DNA from: Ottelia alismoides | Lineage: Eukaryota > Streptophyta > Magnoliopsida > Alismatales > Hydrocharitaceae | Assembly: GCA_037367405.1 (NCBI GenBank) | Contig: JAZKJV010009322.1 | Span: 583,049-647,048, forward strand | Direction of reading: 5' to 3' | DNA: 64,000 bases | Shown here: piece by piece, positions 37,161-49,440 of the stretch | How the letters are laid out: the number at the start of each line of letters is the position of its first letter | Numbering within the stretch: the stretch's first letter is position 1 | Made by a program: the position numbers and the translations under genes | The notes under the pieces: generated by a model | What the model saw: only the letters and a program-made list of their open reading frames with translations | What the model was told of the DNA's origin: nothing | The model's database searches: none

Positions 37161-38583
37161 TACATACTTGTATATATTTTACTAACCCTTTTTCCTTTTT
37201 GAAAAAAAACTACAAAACCAACAATCTATAAAAACTTGCATAATTGAAAAAAACTATCTTTTACATATGCATTTTTCTCAAAAAATCCATAAAATGTTCA
37301 AAATTAGAAAATTGTGTAAAAAATGTTCTTTTCACATGTGCATCAGTTTTAAAAAAAATGCTTTCTTTGCATTGTACATATTTTCTTGGATTTGCATGTG
37401 TATTTTTCAGGGTAATATTGACATTTAAACTATGTCTGGAATAAAATTGAAGAATGGAGCTTAGTTGGGCCTTAATCCACTTAATTTTAGAGGAACCTTA
37501 TAAGAAATGTAGTTAAGACTTTTCAGGTCCTAGTGACTTAATTCTTTGAGTCCATAAGACTATGTTCACATGTCATCTTGATTAGTCTAAGTAGAACATT
37601 TAACAACACATGCATGATTCTTTCATACCGTGGCTTATCTTGGACAAGCACTCTACATGTAGCTCTTCATGGAGGAGGTAGTGAGGAGGCAAAATCTTTT
37701 GGCTTGGGGTAGAATACAAGGGTAGTACATCTAGGCAGAACCTATCGTCTTCCTCTAGGGATGGAAGTGTGTCTCAACCTCGTCTAGAGATGTTGAGGTC
37801 TAAAGACAGGATGTTGTGGAGTTGCAATAATGCTTCAAAAGAGGGATAGTCTACTGGCTCAAGAGGAAAAACTCCTTATGTACATGCTGCACCTTGTATA
37901 TGCTTTCAGAAAAATGTATGGAAAAATGTAGAATCTCCAAAAGTGGACATGCCTGGTTGAAAAGTAAAATGCCTACCGGAGTGTACATACAAGGATGAAA
38001 AAAATTCAATAAAAGCTTCAAAGACAAATTTTTGTAAGCTTGCAGCGGATGACTTGGCTACACTGGTCATGCATCCAAGGATAGGTAGCTACACTAGGTA
38101 CCGTCCATTCTTTTCTCCATCCCCTCTTCTTGAGCTAGTTGTATTTGAACTTAGAAGGGAATATCTCCGCTCCTCGAGAAAAGAGTTGCTAGACCGAGAA
38201 ACTAGAGTTACCTTGTTGAGAGAGGCTGTTTCTTTCCTACTTTTGAGATGGGGAGCTATACTTCACTTACACCGTACAAGTAAATATTCATAGTCATAAG
38301 AATTGGTGTATGTAGACTTGTTCGGACCTGACTGTTGAGGAGACCTGAATAGGAATCCTGTGGAACTTAGAGGTTGTTAGGTTTTAAATCCATTTCCCAT
38401 TAAGGTTCCGACACACTAGTAATCCAAAGGTCTGACAGAGCTCCAAACTAAAATTTTATGAAGATAAGTTTAATACTCAATATTATCCTACTTTCTTTAT
38501 TTTCCCTTTCTTTTTCTTTTTCTTCACTTATTCTTTCAAATAAGTGTTTGCTAAGGGACTAGCAAAGGTAAAGCATAGGGAGA

Positions 38584-41500
38584 TGATGAATCTGCGATTC
38601 ATCATCTTTATTCATTTATTTTAGCTTAAAATCTCTTATAAAACACATGTATATAACACAAACTTCATATTCTTACTTACTTGCATTTGTGTGTAAGTAT
38701 TGTAAACTTCTTACCATTTTAACCTAAAATAAATAAATAAATAAAGGAAAAATAAAGAAAAGAAAATAAAAAGGGAAGACTGTTATATGTAATAGATACA
38801 GGCTGACCCGAACCCCGAGAGAAGGTCAAGATTTGACCTGATCGACCAGGAAAAAAGTAGGGGGAGATAGGGTCCTCAATTAGAAAATCCAAAAAAAATT
38901 GTGTGCTGTGTATATTTGTATACTATACTATTTTATTTGTACATTAATTGACCTCAAATCAAATAACTTTCAAAACCAAAGTTGTAAATAAAAATGTGCT
39001 CTAATTAATAAAAATAATTGCACAATGTACAGAATAAAAGCAACCACACAAGGAAAAAGCCACTAAGCACTAATTGAAAGACCAATCGCAGCTCCATATG
39101 AACTCAAATTGAACCAATCTCACTTCCATTGGATTCTAAATTAAATTTTCTTTAAAATGACTATATTTTCATAATTTTTGGAGTTACGAGTAAAAAGTTG
39201 ATTTTCTGGGGTGGTTTGTGCAATTTTCCCATGTATTTGTACATATTATATTTATATATTTGTAAATATTTTTATTATTTATTTAAAATAATAATAAAAA
39301 TAAAAAAATATTTTTTTAAAAGCTAATTTGCTCATTTACCCATGTATATAATGTCATATATGTATATAGCATATGTATATAGTTGATATTCTTAATTAAC
39401 CACCCTAAAAAATAAAAAAATAACATTTTTTATTCAAATAAATAAAGTGAATAAATTCAAAAAAAATAGTTAGTGTTGTAAATAGTTTTATCTCTCTTTA
39501 TCTTTATCTCATTTCAATTTTAATCTCTCTTTTCTCTATAACCAAATATTCAAAAATCCAATTTTCATTCTCCATCTTTTCTATTTATATGGCTCCTTCT
39601 CCATCATTCCGACTCAATCAATCTTTGGTGAGAGGAGCCCGATCTCCGAGAGTCTTCTTGTCGAGAAAGGTTCCTAGCCTCTGAGTCATCCCGTGACAAC
39701 ACGTCGGCCTTCGTCGAGGTGATCACGGTTCCATCCGCTCCCATTTGGTGAGATCCATTCTTTTCCTCGTTTTTAGTATAGGCTAATTGTAGTTTCATTT
39801 CCACAAATCTATTTCGTTGTCATTTCTTCTAGATCGTACAACCATCATTATTTGATTCGCCATCGATTCCACGTTCATCTCATTTTCTTGATCTCTCCAC
39901 ATTCGCATTCTATCTCCCGCGATCTCTCAACTCCGACCACGCACGGTGGTCAGAGAATCGGATTAGATTTCTCATTTTTCGTCGGATCTCCGCTCACATT
40001 CTAATTTGTTCATAAATAAAAAATAGAATTTAAAAAATGCAAAAAAATTATTTATTGTTTGTTCTCTTTCTAACATTTGTTTTGTAGGATAAATAAAAAT
40101 ATCAAAAAATAAATAAAAAATAAAAAGGTTTTTTATATTATTTTTCCTGTTACTATTTACATTTGACAATTAAAAAATAAAAAAAATTTGCACGACCCTT
40201 CAACCGCGGCCCGCCGCCAATGCCGGCTGCCTCCACCGCCCGCGGCTGTCAGCGCTGCTGCCCTCGCACTTTAACTGCCCACCGCGAGGAGCACGGCCAC
40301 CACAGTCTCCACCATCCCGTGCCCTTGTGTGAGGCCTGCCATCGTGACATCATCGCCCTATAGCGCCCCCAGCCCCGTCGCAAGTGCACCGCTTGGAGCA
40401 TCTCCTGCAGAACCGATGCCATCGCCACCTCGTGTGACGACCTTCGTCTCCACCTAAGTCACCACAGATCGTTGACCTTCTGGACCATCGCCCCTGCCTA
40501 GCGCCATGTTGATCCTCCGCCTGAAGCCGATCGCCAACCACGAGCCCCTCACCGTGCATCTCTGCCTGGACGCATCACCTCCGCGCACCTCCAACTCCTG
40601 GGTCCTTCATTGCCGATCAGCCACCGCATGCGACCACCGCACGTGCTCCGCCACCTTGCCGCCCGTGTCGCATCTCATCTGGGAGTAGGAACAAGACTGT
40701 CGTTCGCCTGGGAAGAGAGAGGGGCGGCGCCCCTTCCCCTTTGCTAGAGACGAAGAAACCCTAATAGGGGTTAAAAGAAAATAAAAAAATATTGGGTAAA
40801 TATCAAAATGGCCCTCTGGATTTATGCAAATTGCGAAAAAGTCATCTACTCTCCATCCAGCACGTGAAAGTCACGTGCCTCCTGTGGGTAAACTGCAACT
40901 TTGTCTTCGCATTTACTTTTATTATATGTTTCAAGTTAAAGCATTAAACATTCACATTTTAGTCCCTAATTTCCAGACTTTAAATTTGCATGATATTTTC
41001 ATTGGAATAAATAGTTTCTATTACATAAAAATTATGAGAAAATTATGCTGTGCTTCGGATGTGATTATCTTTCAAGCATATTTTTTTCATTGCATTTTGT
41101 CATCATTTCATATTATTTAAAAATAATAGTGTCGTTTTCTTTTCTTGAATTTCAAATATTCATAAAAACTTGAATATTGCTCCAAAAATTCCAAAAAAAT
41201 AGAGTAGTTTTATTTCATTGTCTTTTAATTTCTACCCAATTTTTATGTATTAACTATTTATAGAACCCAAAACAATTGAAAATACTAAAAATCATATAAA
41301 AATTATAAAAAAATCTACAAAAATCCAAAATCTTTATTCCAGTCTCTATTTATAGATAATTGTCTCTACTCAATCATAAAAATAATTGCCATGAGTTTTG
41401 GGCACTTAAAATATTTTTAAGTTGCGAATCACTCCAGGTTGTGCATTGTTTCTAATTTTTCCACTGTTCGATTTTTAGAAAAATACAAAAACATCTGAAA

Positions 41501-41990
41501 ATTCTACATAAATTTTCAAAAACATTTTAAAATCTTTAAAACCTAAAAATATTTTCCATGGATTTTTCTGAGTTTTTTTGATATAATTGAAAATTACAAA
41601 AAGAGTTGGTGCGCGTATTTATTGTTATGTGCATATTGTTCTTGATTTGAATATTAAAAAAATTGCAAAAATCAAAACCACTAAAAATTTGAAAATCAGA
41701 AATAAAAAAATGAAAATTAAAAAAAATGAAAAAGAGAAAATTTTCATAAAAACCAAGGATAGTTTGCCTTTGAGATTTCCTTTTTCTTTTAATTTAATTT
41801 TTTGTCGATTAATTGAATAACCCTCGAGAATTGTAGCCTCTCTGAGTTCGATCATGTCCGCTATACAGGTAAATAAGTAGCAAAAATTTCTCTTGCTTCA
41901 TTATTCGCTTTTAGTTAATTTTGCTGCTTGAGAAGAAGAAAAAAAATTGTTTGTTTGTCACGGGATTTTTCGGGATAACAACCACTTCAT
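38584..41990 (+). mobile_element. Athila-type LTR, copy E
   Basis: It starts TGATGAATCTGCGATTCATC at 38584, immediately after a purine tract, so it is a 3' LTR. The purine motif is at 38848-38869, AT-rich blocks at about 39230-39480 and 41100-41800, the GC-rich block at about 39600-40740, a TATA-like CTATTTATAT at 39581-39590, and an ACGTG inverted repeat at 40860-40878. The 3' end is not certain; CTTCATATCA near 41994 is one candidate. Confidence 0.7.
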
Positions 41991-42059
41991 ATCATTAATT
42001 TTCATCCCCCGAAGATAACCCGTGGTCAACAATTATCTTCCCTCTAACTTAAACTATTC

Positions 42060-44200
42060 AATAAATTCAAAGCAAAGTAACTGCATTTACAATTTACCCT
42101 TTCTTAATAACTAACCCTAATTATTGTATATAATCAACATTATTGTATTTTCTTTATTTCATGTATTGTCTTATTATTAAAAATCTCATACAAATTAAAT
42201 TAATATTGCACATATTTGTTTTGACATTAAATATAAATTAAAAATACAAAAAAATGACAAAAAAATTAAAAAAATATATTTTTAATCCGTAAAATTACTT
42301 ACAAAAACATAATCTTGTATATATTACCTATGTTGACTTTGTGTTCAACATGAAACATATAGATCTCAAAAAGATGTACAACTTTCTTATCCAACAATTT
42401 TAATTTGAAGCTTGTAATCATTTATTTTTTATTTTTCTTTGATTTTACTATTTATCTATTTTCCTATTGGGCCACGTGGCACCCCCTACGCTGCCCACGT
42501 GGCCCACCTCCTCTCTCATGCCCGCCTATCTTTCAAATCATTGGATCACCTCTGATGGATTTGATCTGGATCGTTCCTTCCCATCCGCTCCACAACCATC
42601 TGATCTAATCAGAGCTGCCCACACACGCCTCATTCTCAGCCCTTGGATGTGCCTCATCCAACGGCTGAGGCATCATCTTCTAGCTTCGTATTGCCTCCAA
42701 CCCATGACTCCCCTTGCTGCCACCGCTCCTTCTCCCATTTATCACCGCTACCTTAGCCCTTACCTCCACATCACTACATCACTCCAACGTAGCCCTAGCA
42801 TCACTCTCTCATGCCCTAACCCTAACTCCGCACCACCTCACCATTCCACTCCTAGGGGTCATTACAAACCCCATCGATACACATCCTATAACGACCATCT
42901 TCTTCATCAAAACCTCTTCCACCTATCACTTGTGACCCTATCTGCCCTTTCTTGTGCCACCTCCTGATCCTTTCCGAGTCTTGAGTAATAGAAATTGGCT
43001 AGAATTAAAGGAGACGACGGAGCCCTTGACGTTAGCGTGATCCTTGGTCATCTGACCAAGTAGCAGCTCCACCTCTAAGTTGCTTGAGCTTAGCTCATCC
43101 CCAAAGCTTCAAGCAAAGACCCTTGATCTTCCCAACTTTGATCCCAAGACAATATCTCCACCCTCGACACTTCCCCTCTTTTTCAGGTAATCCACTTCTT
43201 CGCCCCTTCATTGTTTCTCCCCCTTTTTTACATGCACATATAAAAACACACACCATCATCCCACTTTAACCACACCACTTGCTTCGTTTTCAATTTATCA
43301 TCTTCGTGCAACACCTATTTTTCCTTCTCCACTACTCCGCAATCTCCTCTGTCCCAAGTCTTCACTACCCTTGTAAAGGTTGACGACCAGACAAGATTCC
43401 ACCTCCACCACCTCCAAGAGCCTCTGCCTCGCCTCCATTTCGATTCCAAAATCCACCATGTTGCTTCAGCTATTGGCAAACCCCTTTAAGTATCCATTTC
43501 CCTTTGATTGGATGGACTTCTTATATTGCCTCTGATCTCTACCTACACCTCTTATGGAACACCATCGACCCATTGGTTCACCCCTTGTGGGACTTCAAAT
43601 CACCTCTAGGGCCTTCGCAACACTTTCGCGGAGGTGCCTGGACCCTCAAGCAGACCGGTAGACCACATAGGAGCTTCATGACCTTTGCCGAAGCTCCGTC
43701 AGAGCGTCACCACATATAACCAACATGGAGGAGACACGAAGAGCATATACCATCGGATCAAATCTCATAGATCTGATCGAATGACCCCAATTAGATCACA
43801 TCTTTGGGCTGAAGTAATGCCTTATCCATCATCCTCAGGTGCTCGAGCCTAGGCACAAACCACAAGAGTGTGGCATGTCGCCCCGAGCCTCCACATCCCC
43901 AACCCCTCACCTCACGCGTACGCCTCACATGCATGGGGTATTTTTTGCAGATAAGCCCTGTCAATTTCTTTATTCTCAAATATACCCCTCACATGCGATT
44001 AAATTGCATTATATTCCTTGCAGCTTTATTTATTGCCTTTATGACTTTTTTGACCTATTTGATATATTTTCATGTATTTTAAATTTAATTCAATCCCAGA
44101 CTTTGATGTTAAATATTTTCTGGACTGTATTTCCAAATTAATTGAAATTGGTCTTGTTTAAAAGCTTAGTTCATGTTCTTTAGTTCTAAATGTTATTGAT
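42060..44200 (+). mobile_element. Athila-type LTR fragment, copy F
   Basis: AT-rich sequence (42060-42460), including AGATCTCAAAAAGATGTACA as in the pre-AT part of other copies, passes into a GC-rich block (42465-43930). This is followed by the CACATGC..ATAAGCCCTGTCAATTTC segment, which parallels TTGAAGCCCTGGCGACT in the LARD LTR. Both termini are absent. ORFs here, including a 166-aa one at 42467-42967, are H/P/L/S-rich translations of C-rich DNA with no domain. Confidence 0.55.
42469..42505. promoter_or_regulatory. Inverted pair of G-boxes in LTR F
   Basis: GGGCCACGTGG (42469-42479) and CCACGTGGCCC (42495-42505) are exact reverse complements, each containing the plant G-box core CACGTG. 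It sits where the CCAAT box lies in the LARD LTR, upstream of the promoter region. Confidence 0.45.
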
Positions 44201-44459
44201 CCAAGTTGATGAAACTAATACAAAAATTCGAAGGATTAATGTTATTTTTATACTTGAGAAAATGAATTGAAAATTTGTATGTGTATCACTTGGTCCATTG
44301 TGAGCTTAGCATTGAACTTGAATTAATAATTGACATCAAGACTTAAATTTTCACATTTGTTCTATAGATCCATTTGCATTTGTCTCATTTTTGTTGCATC
44401 ATAATATCTGCATAGAAAATCAAGAAAAAAATTAGCACATCATTTCTTGTGCCTTTTTT

Positions 44460-46150
44460 TCATACTAGTTTAAATAGATTCTCGGATTACCTTAATCACC
44501 AGATTTAAATTTTAATTAGATAGTTTATTCATCAGTGTCCTTGCATTCGACCTTGGTATATTTACCAAGTTAAATTTCTCCACATATTCATATATGTGGA
44601 TTTTGATTGAATCATTTTTGTCTCCTATACTTTGATATAATTGTATATTTTTAAAGAGGCGAGAATATGGTTCGTCAAATGTCTCCATTGATTTCCCTAT
44701 CATGTTGCAAAATAGACCTCATTTATCAAAAAAAATATTTTGAATGTTATCTTCTCCAATCATTACCTTTATTACTTCACCACTGCTTCCATCAAATGTG
44801 TACATCATATATTCAGTCCTAACCTTGCTTATATAAAATCCTTTAGTCTCTAAGGCATGTCTCCAAATCTCAAGATTCTCATCTACTCCATCTCTAGTCT
44901 CATCAATCAGCATAATATCATCAGCAAAAAACATATAATAAGGTATCTCATCCTGAATATTACTATTCAGCTTGTCCAAAATTAAATGAAAAATGATGCA
45001 AACTGACACTGATGTCAAAATATTCAGTCCTCCCAGGCGAAATCCTTCCACAAGATGAACCCTCCATCATACATATCCTTTATAAGGTCAATGTACAAGA
45101 CATGCACTTGTCTCTTCTCCAAAAGATCCACAAGATCTACCATGGGACTGAATGATCAGCATTCTTCAAGATAATAAAAATCATATCGAGGATCTTCCTT
45201 TTGGTTGTATAAATCTCCATTGTTCTCATCAACCGGTGGATAGCTTCAATAGTTGAGCAACTTGACGTGAATCTAAATTGATTTTCTATTACTTTGTAAG
45301 CTTGCCTCAACATTCTTTCAATCACACATTTCCAACTTTTCGTACTCCGACTCATCAGTTTGGTTATTATGAAATTAAAACAATTTTAATGTCTCCATTA
45401 ATCTTGTAAAGAGGTACAATACTTCTCATCCATTCTTTAGGCATTTTCTTGCTTCATCAAATAACGTTGAATAAACTTGTGAGCTAAGTCAAACCACGTT
45501 CACTTAGAACCTTCCATACTTCTGTAGATATGTCATCAGGTTGTACACCTTTCCCCGGTTTCATAACCTTCAAAGCCTCCTCTACTTCACTCCTTTGTAT
45601 TAGGTTATAGCTTGCATGTTTCAGATAAATTTCACTACTAGTTAGATCTCCCAAATGATCTCTTTATTCCCTTCTCCAATAAAAGGTTATGAAAATACTG
45701 CTTTTATCTAGTCTATATATTATTCTGATTAACAAGTACATGTCCTTCCTCATCCTTAATACATATCAATTGAAAACGATCGTTGGTATTTCTTTCTCTT
45801 ACTTTTGCCAATATGAATATATCCTTTGGCCCCTCTTAGAGGCAAGCTTTTTTGTACCATCATAAGCTTTTGACTTAGCTTCACTTACAACCTTCTTTGT
45901 TTACTTCTTCTACTATTGTGTAGTTTGTGACAGTTTCCTATGTTCAATCCTTATAGTAACTTTAAAGCAAGCTCTTTTAATTTTAAGCTTCTCATGTTCC
46001 CGTTCACTCCACCACCAAGTTTCCTTTTCTTTTGGAACACCTCACTTAAACTTGACTAGCATTTCTTTTGCTACCCTTCAGACACAACATTATACCGCCT
46101 CTCACATCTTGTTTGCACTACCTTTACAACCTCAAAATAAGTTTTCTAAA
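44460..46150 (-). pseudogene. RTE-like LINE reverse transcriptase, decayed
   Basis: Minus-strand pieces appear in order. Near 46010 is WWWSEREHEKLKIK. From about 45600 comes EEALKVMKPGKGVQPDDIST with EVWKVLSERG (typical: MKxGKAxGPDxIPxEVWKxLG). Positions 45355-45137 give KSWKCVIERMLRQAYKVIEN and the segment to VPW (typical: ENQFGFMPGRSTxEAI). Positions 45051-44719 give LNILTSVSVCIIFHLILDKL and YYMFFADDIMLIDETRDGVD, containing the catalytic FADD. Stops and frame changes separate the pieces. The N-terminal endonuclease is not seen, as expected for a 5'-truncated copy. In an active element this protein nicks target DNA and reverse-transcribes the RNA in place. No A-tail or target duplication was found. 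Confidence 0.85.
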
Positions 46151-47780
46151 ACCTTCTTCTTGAGTCTTGATTGCTATAATTGAAGATGCCACCATCTAGT
46201 TCTAATGATCTTGTCACTATCATTTCCTTATCAACCCTTTAATTTGCACATCAGTGACTAACAAGCGAAGTTGAGCTATTCTAAATCCATATGGTGGGAA
46301 ATTCGATTCATCTAATTTGCTACATTATAATAACATGACTACGACCTTGAAGTTAAAGAGTTCAACATTTAATCAGAAAACTCAAGGAAGCATTAGACTT
46401 GTTTTTTGAGAGATTTAATATCTCAAGCAGTGATCATTGTGGACTTCAATAGCTGTAATATTGAACAATTGATCCCTTCCTTTAAAGGACATGAAAGGAC
46501 TTCATTCTTAAAAACTAGGGTTGGGATGGAATTAAGACCACCACATTAGCAAACTGACCTAAATGAATAGAGATTTATCAAAATAGGTTTGTGGTAACAA
46601 CAACCTAAATGGAGAACTATATAACACCATGTTAGATGCTTTTCCCATTATATCTATCCATATTCAATCATGAGTGTTGTAAAGCTGCTAATAGAAGAAG
46701 AAGACAAGTCCAAATGCATTCACGTTTTTTTGGATAGGATATGAGTAATAGATACCCAGGATGCCACCAAAATCGATGTTATTGTGAAGTCATAGTTAAG
46801 AGGAGGTGAACTTCCTTCAAAGCTCTTATGATACAATAAAAGGTGAATAACCTTTAAGAGCCTCAACCTTGAAATTTTACATAAAGAACTTCAATTCATT
46901 GTTATCATTGTATATCTTACATCAAAGTTTTGAAGTTCATAACTAGTTTTACATCATTCATGTGATCGTGAAAATGATTATCTCTCTCTCAAACAAATCG
47001 ACATGCATCAAATGGTACATGTACTAAAAGTTATGTGTGAAGGTCAAGACACTCATTTAAACAAACTTGTTTCAACAACTTTATGGAAGACTATTGAATA
47101 TTTTAAACATAGTTAAACCTCTTTCCAATCTGATGTATTTTCATTTGACTATTTGTAACTTGGCCTCTGAACTTTTTAGTTGAAACTAAATAGTAGATAG
47201 GCCTCTAAACTATTTAGTTGAAACTGAATTGTAGATTAGAGGGATGTTGCTTGAAGCTTAGATTCATGGAAAGCCAAATGCGATGTTGGAGGGAAAGATT
47301 ACGAAGTTGAATCGATTGTTTTGATCCATGTGAGACTTAACAAAGTCATTGTCGAAAATGATCCAAACATGAAATCAACGATACACAATCAACTAGAACG
47401 AACACACACAATCACACATGTGCATACGCACATACACACACAAATGAGCAATCGGTAAACAGATCCTAATCAGATCTAAAAATCGGATACCTCGGAATTT
47501 CCCATTAATCGGGTTAGCCAAGATTTCTTTATGAAATGTATTCGGTTCATAAATGGATCGGTTCTTAAGGCATATCTCAATAGTCAGGCATTTGCCTGCT
47601 GAGAGTTCTTGGATGATATATGTGTGCACTCATATGGAGGTATATTTGTTGACTTAATGCCAACATGAAATTGTGAGATATCTTTTGATAATAAAGATAT
47701 AACAAAATAATATAGGAGGGATGGGTGAGGGTCATTAGGAGTGGCGGGTGGAGGGTCCTGGTCGTCGGACTGCTCTCATC
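46151..47780. other. Unassigned region
   Basis: No coding region or terminus was recognised. It contains one 38-bp tandem duplication (47162-47238). A 78-aa minus ORF at 47393-47629 has no motif. Confidence 0.4.
47162..47238. repeat. Tandem 38-bp duplication
   Basis: Two imperfect units start GGCCTCTGAACTTTTTAGTT and GGCCTCTAAACTATTTAGTT at 47162 and 47200. Confidence 0.85.
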
Positions 47781-47784
47781 AATG

Positions 47785-48278
47785 AAGAGGGTTAGAAGAC
47801 GGTCATCAGTAAAAGTAAGACTACTCAGAGAGGTATGTAGTGCTTTCGGTGTGGGCGGTTAGGCCATCGAGCCGCTTCCTGCGTGGCAGAGGTTCGTTGC
47901 TTCACATGCAGTGGAGTCTACCATCGGAGTTTCGGGTGCAGAAAGTCTCGTGGTTTGCTCATTAAAAGCTGCTCGGAAGATTGTGGAAAAGTGACATCAG
48001 AGGCATTTGGAGCTCGAATGTTTTTGCCGAAGCGCAGGATGGTGATGGTCGTACCAAGAGGATGTTCCTTTGTAGAAATGGTGATGGAGGGGCCTCATGG
48101 TCCCTTGGAGACACCGGTAAATGGTGTTCTAATTGGTCGAACGAACATATCATCGGAGGTAGCTACCACAGAAGTTTCTTCATTCTTAGGGGAACCTTCA
48201 AGGGCGATGTCTTCAACCTTTCTCCTGAGATCGTTCTTGCATGAGGGCTCTCGGTCGGAGATGTTGGTGCACTCATAG
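47785..48278 (+). pseudogene. Retroelement ORF1/gag-like protein with two CCHC zinc knuckles
   Basis: In one frame there is CFRCGRLGHRAASC (from 47841), then VAEVR, then CFTCSGVYHRSFGC. Both are perfect CX2CX4HX4C knuckles spaced as in the DUF4283-type ORF1 proteins of plant LINEs. A stop (TAG, 47838-47840) directly precedes the first knuckle. Upstream the frame is readable for about 20 codons (RRTALINEEG, then a stop). Downstream it stays open to 48278, ending without known motifs (131 aa counted from an alternative start at 47883). The knuckles bind nucleic acid. No DUF4283 domain or reverse transcriptase is found nearby, so it is a fragment. It is GC-richer than its surroundings. Confidence 0.65.
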
Positions 48279-48630
48279 CCGGTGGGGCGATATGAAAACG
48301 TCGTGGAGTAGGTCACGGTTCATTGATGGAGAGTTGTCTCCCGCTTGTTTTGTTCTGTGTTTGCGGGAAATCCCCTTCCTCTTGAGGTCAGAGGGAAGGT
48401 TGAGAGAGTTATTTGCAGGTGTTGGCGAAGGTCTGGTTCTACTCTCTAATGGTCTGCTGCCGGGAGTGGATGTGTCGGTGGTGATGGTTGCGGTTTGGTT
48501 AAGAGGTTGGCCACCGGGTCAGCTGCTGCTCAGGGTGGGGCGAGCTCATTTTCGGATCTGTTTTGAGGAGGTGCTTCCACCACCTCCACCCGAGTTATTT
48601 CCCAGACTGGTGAGAGAAAGAGAAGTATCT

Positions 48631-48761
48631 CCCATTCTGGGTACGAAATCGAAATATTTCCCAGAATGGGGATATATCGGCGAACGGTTTGCCGCTCGCC
48701 TATGTGGCGCAGCAAACCGTTTGCCGTGATGACATGGCATCTGCGGCAAATGGTTTGCCGC
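48631..48761. repeat. Cluster of three hairpins
   Basis: CCCATTCTGGG/CCCAGAATGGG (48631-48641/48660-48670), ACGGTTTGC/GCAAACCGT (48684-48692/48712-48720) and GCGGCAAA-TGG-TTTGCCGC (48743-48761) are all perfect stems. The second and third share the GGTTTGC core. Confidence 0.9.
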
Positions 48762-48789
48762 TCACGACAAACCATTTTCCGCGCAGATG

Positions 48790-49309
48790 CCTTTCCCGCT
48801 CAAACTTGGTTGACTTACAAATAATATATGTAATATATGTCTTACAAATAATATATAATATATGTACTATTTTGTAACCAACGAAAATAAAAATAAATAT
48901 TTAATATTATAAAAAGTTTGTAAATGAATTAATATAAAATGAAGTATTATTATGTAATATTTAATTAATTGAAATTATTATTTCATATAGTTTTAGTGAA
49001 ATATATTGATTTATTGATATATAAATCTTATGATATTTATAATTAATATGTTAAATGTATCTGTACTAGTTTCGTAAACATCTTTATATGTAGATGAAGG
49101 TTGGGTTTTTTTAATATCGATGTAAGGAAATATAAAGGAATAAAGTTCTTCGATCTATGGTAAAATTAAATTGTCATTTTTAACATGTAAGCGGGTCACG
49201 CATCCATTCATAAATTTTCAAAAGCATAGAAGCATAAATATTTCATTTGCTTGATAAAAACATACATACATATCACTAGAGTTCAAAATGACAACATAAT
49301 GTAGTAACT
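48790..49309. other. AT-rich spacer
   Basis: A short duplication of ATGTCTTACAAATAATATAT type is at about 48817-48865. No ORF is seen. If the coding piece at 49310 is real, this is its 3' flank on the minus strand. Confidence 0.4.
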
Positions 49310-49440
49310 CTACTGACGACCTGACCTCACTAGCTCTCCACGCAGTGCACTCAGACGTGCATACTTCAATGCGATAGTGTAGTGTAGATCAGCTAAATCA
49401 ACGTATAAAGTTTCTTCCTCGTCATAAGGTTCTGCCGGCG
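49310..49440 (-). pseudogene. Possible C-terminal coding exon interrupted by the LARD
   Basis: The minus strand is open for about 43 codons from the LARD boundary to a TAG (49310-49312). It reads PAEPYDEEETLYVDLADLHY followed by TIALKYARLSALRGELVRSG and RQ. The composition is protein-like: an acidic start, then an amphipathic, helix-prone, positively charged end, unlike the translated AT-rich DNA around it. Across the insertion, plus 63996-64000 would extend it by VP if one copy of the target duplication is removed. I do not recognise the family; it could be a transposon protein or a host gene. Confidence 0.4.
49436..49440. repeat. Probable left target duplication of the LARD
   Basis: CGGCG here and CAACG at 63991-63995 differ by two G-to-A transitions, consistent with a decayed 5-bp duplication. 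Confidence 0.45.

Larger units (their letters stand above)
36616..38583 (+). mobile_element. Athila-like internal 3' region of the element ending in LTR E
   Basis: It aligns by eye along its length with 57560-59902 of the large element. Shared blocks are the stem-loop/purine modules (36643-36940), an A-rich stretch (37030-37160), the TTGAAGAATGGAGCTTAGTT block, and GGATAGGTAGCTACACTAGG near 38078. It ends with the hairpin TTTGCTA...TAGCAAA and the purine-rich AAGCATAGGGAGA directly before LTR E. Short ORFs are unconserved. The 5' side is cut at 36615 against copia LTR sequence. Confidence 0.8.

Noticed and set aside
42467..42967. 166-codon ORF in LTR fragment F
   Set aside because: H/P/S/L-rich, no domain, lies in the C-rich block of an LTR and overlaps other equally open frames.
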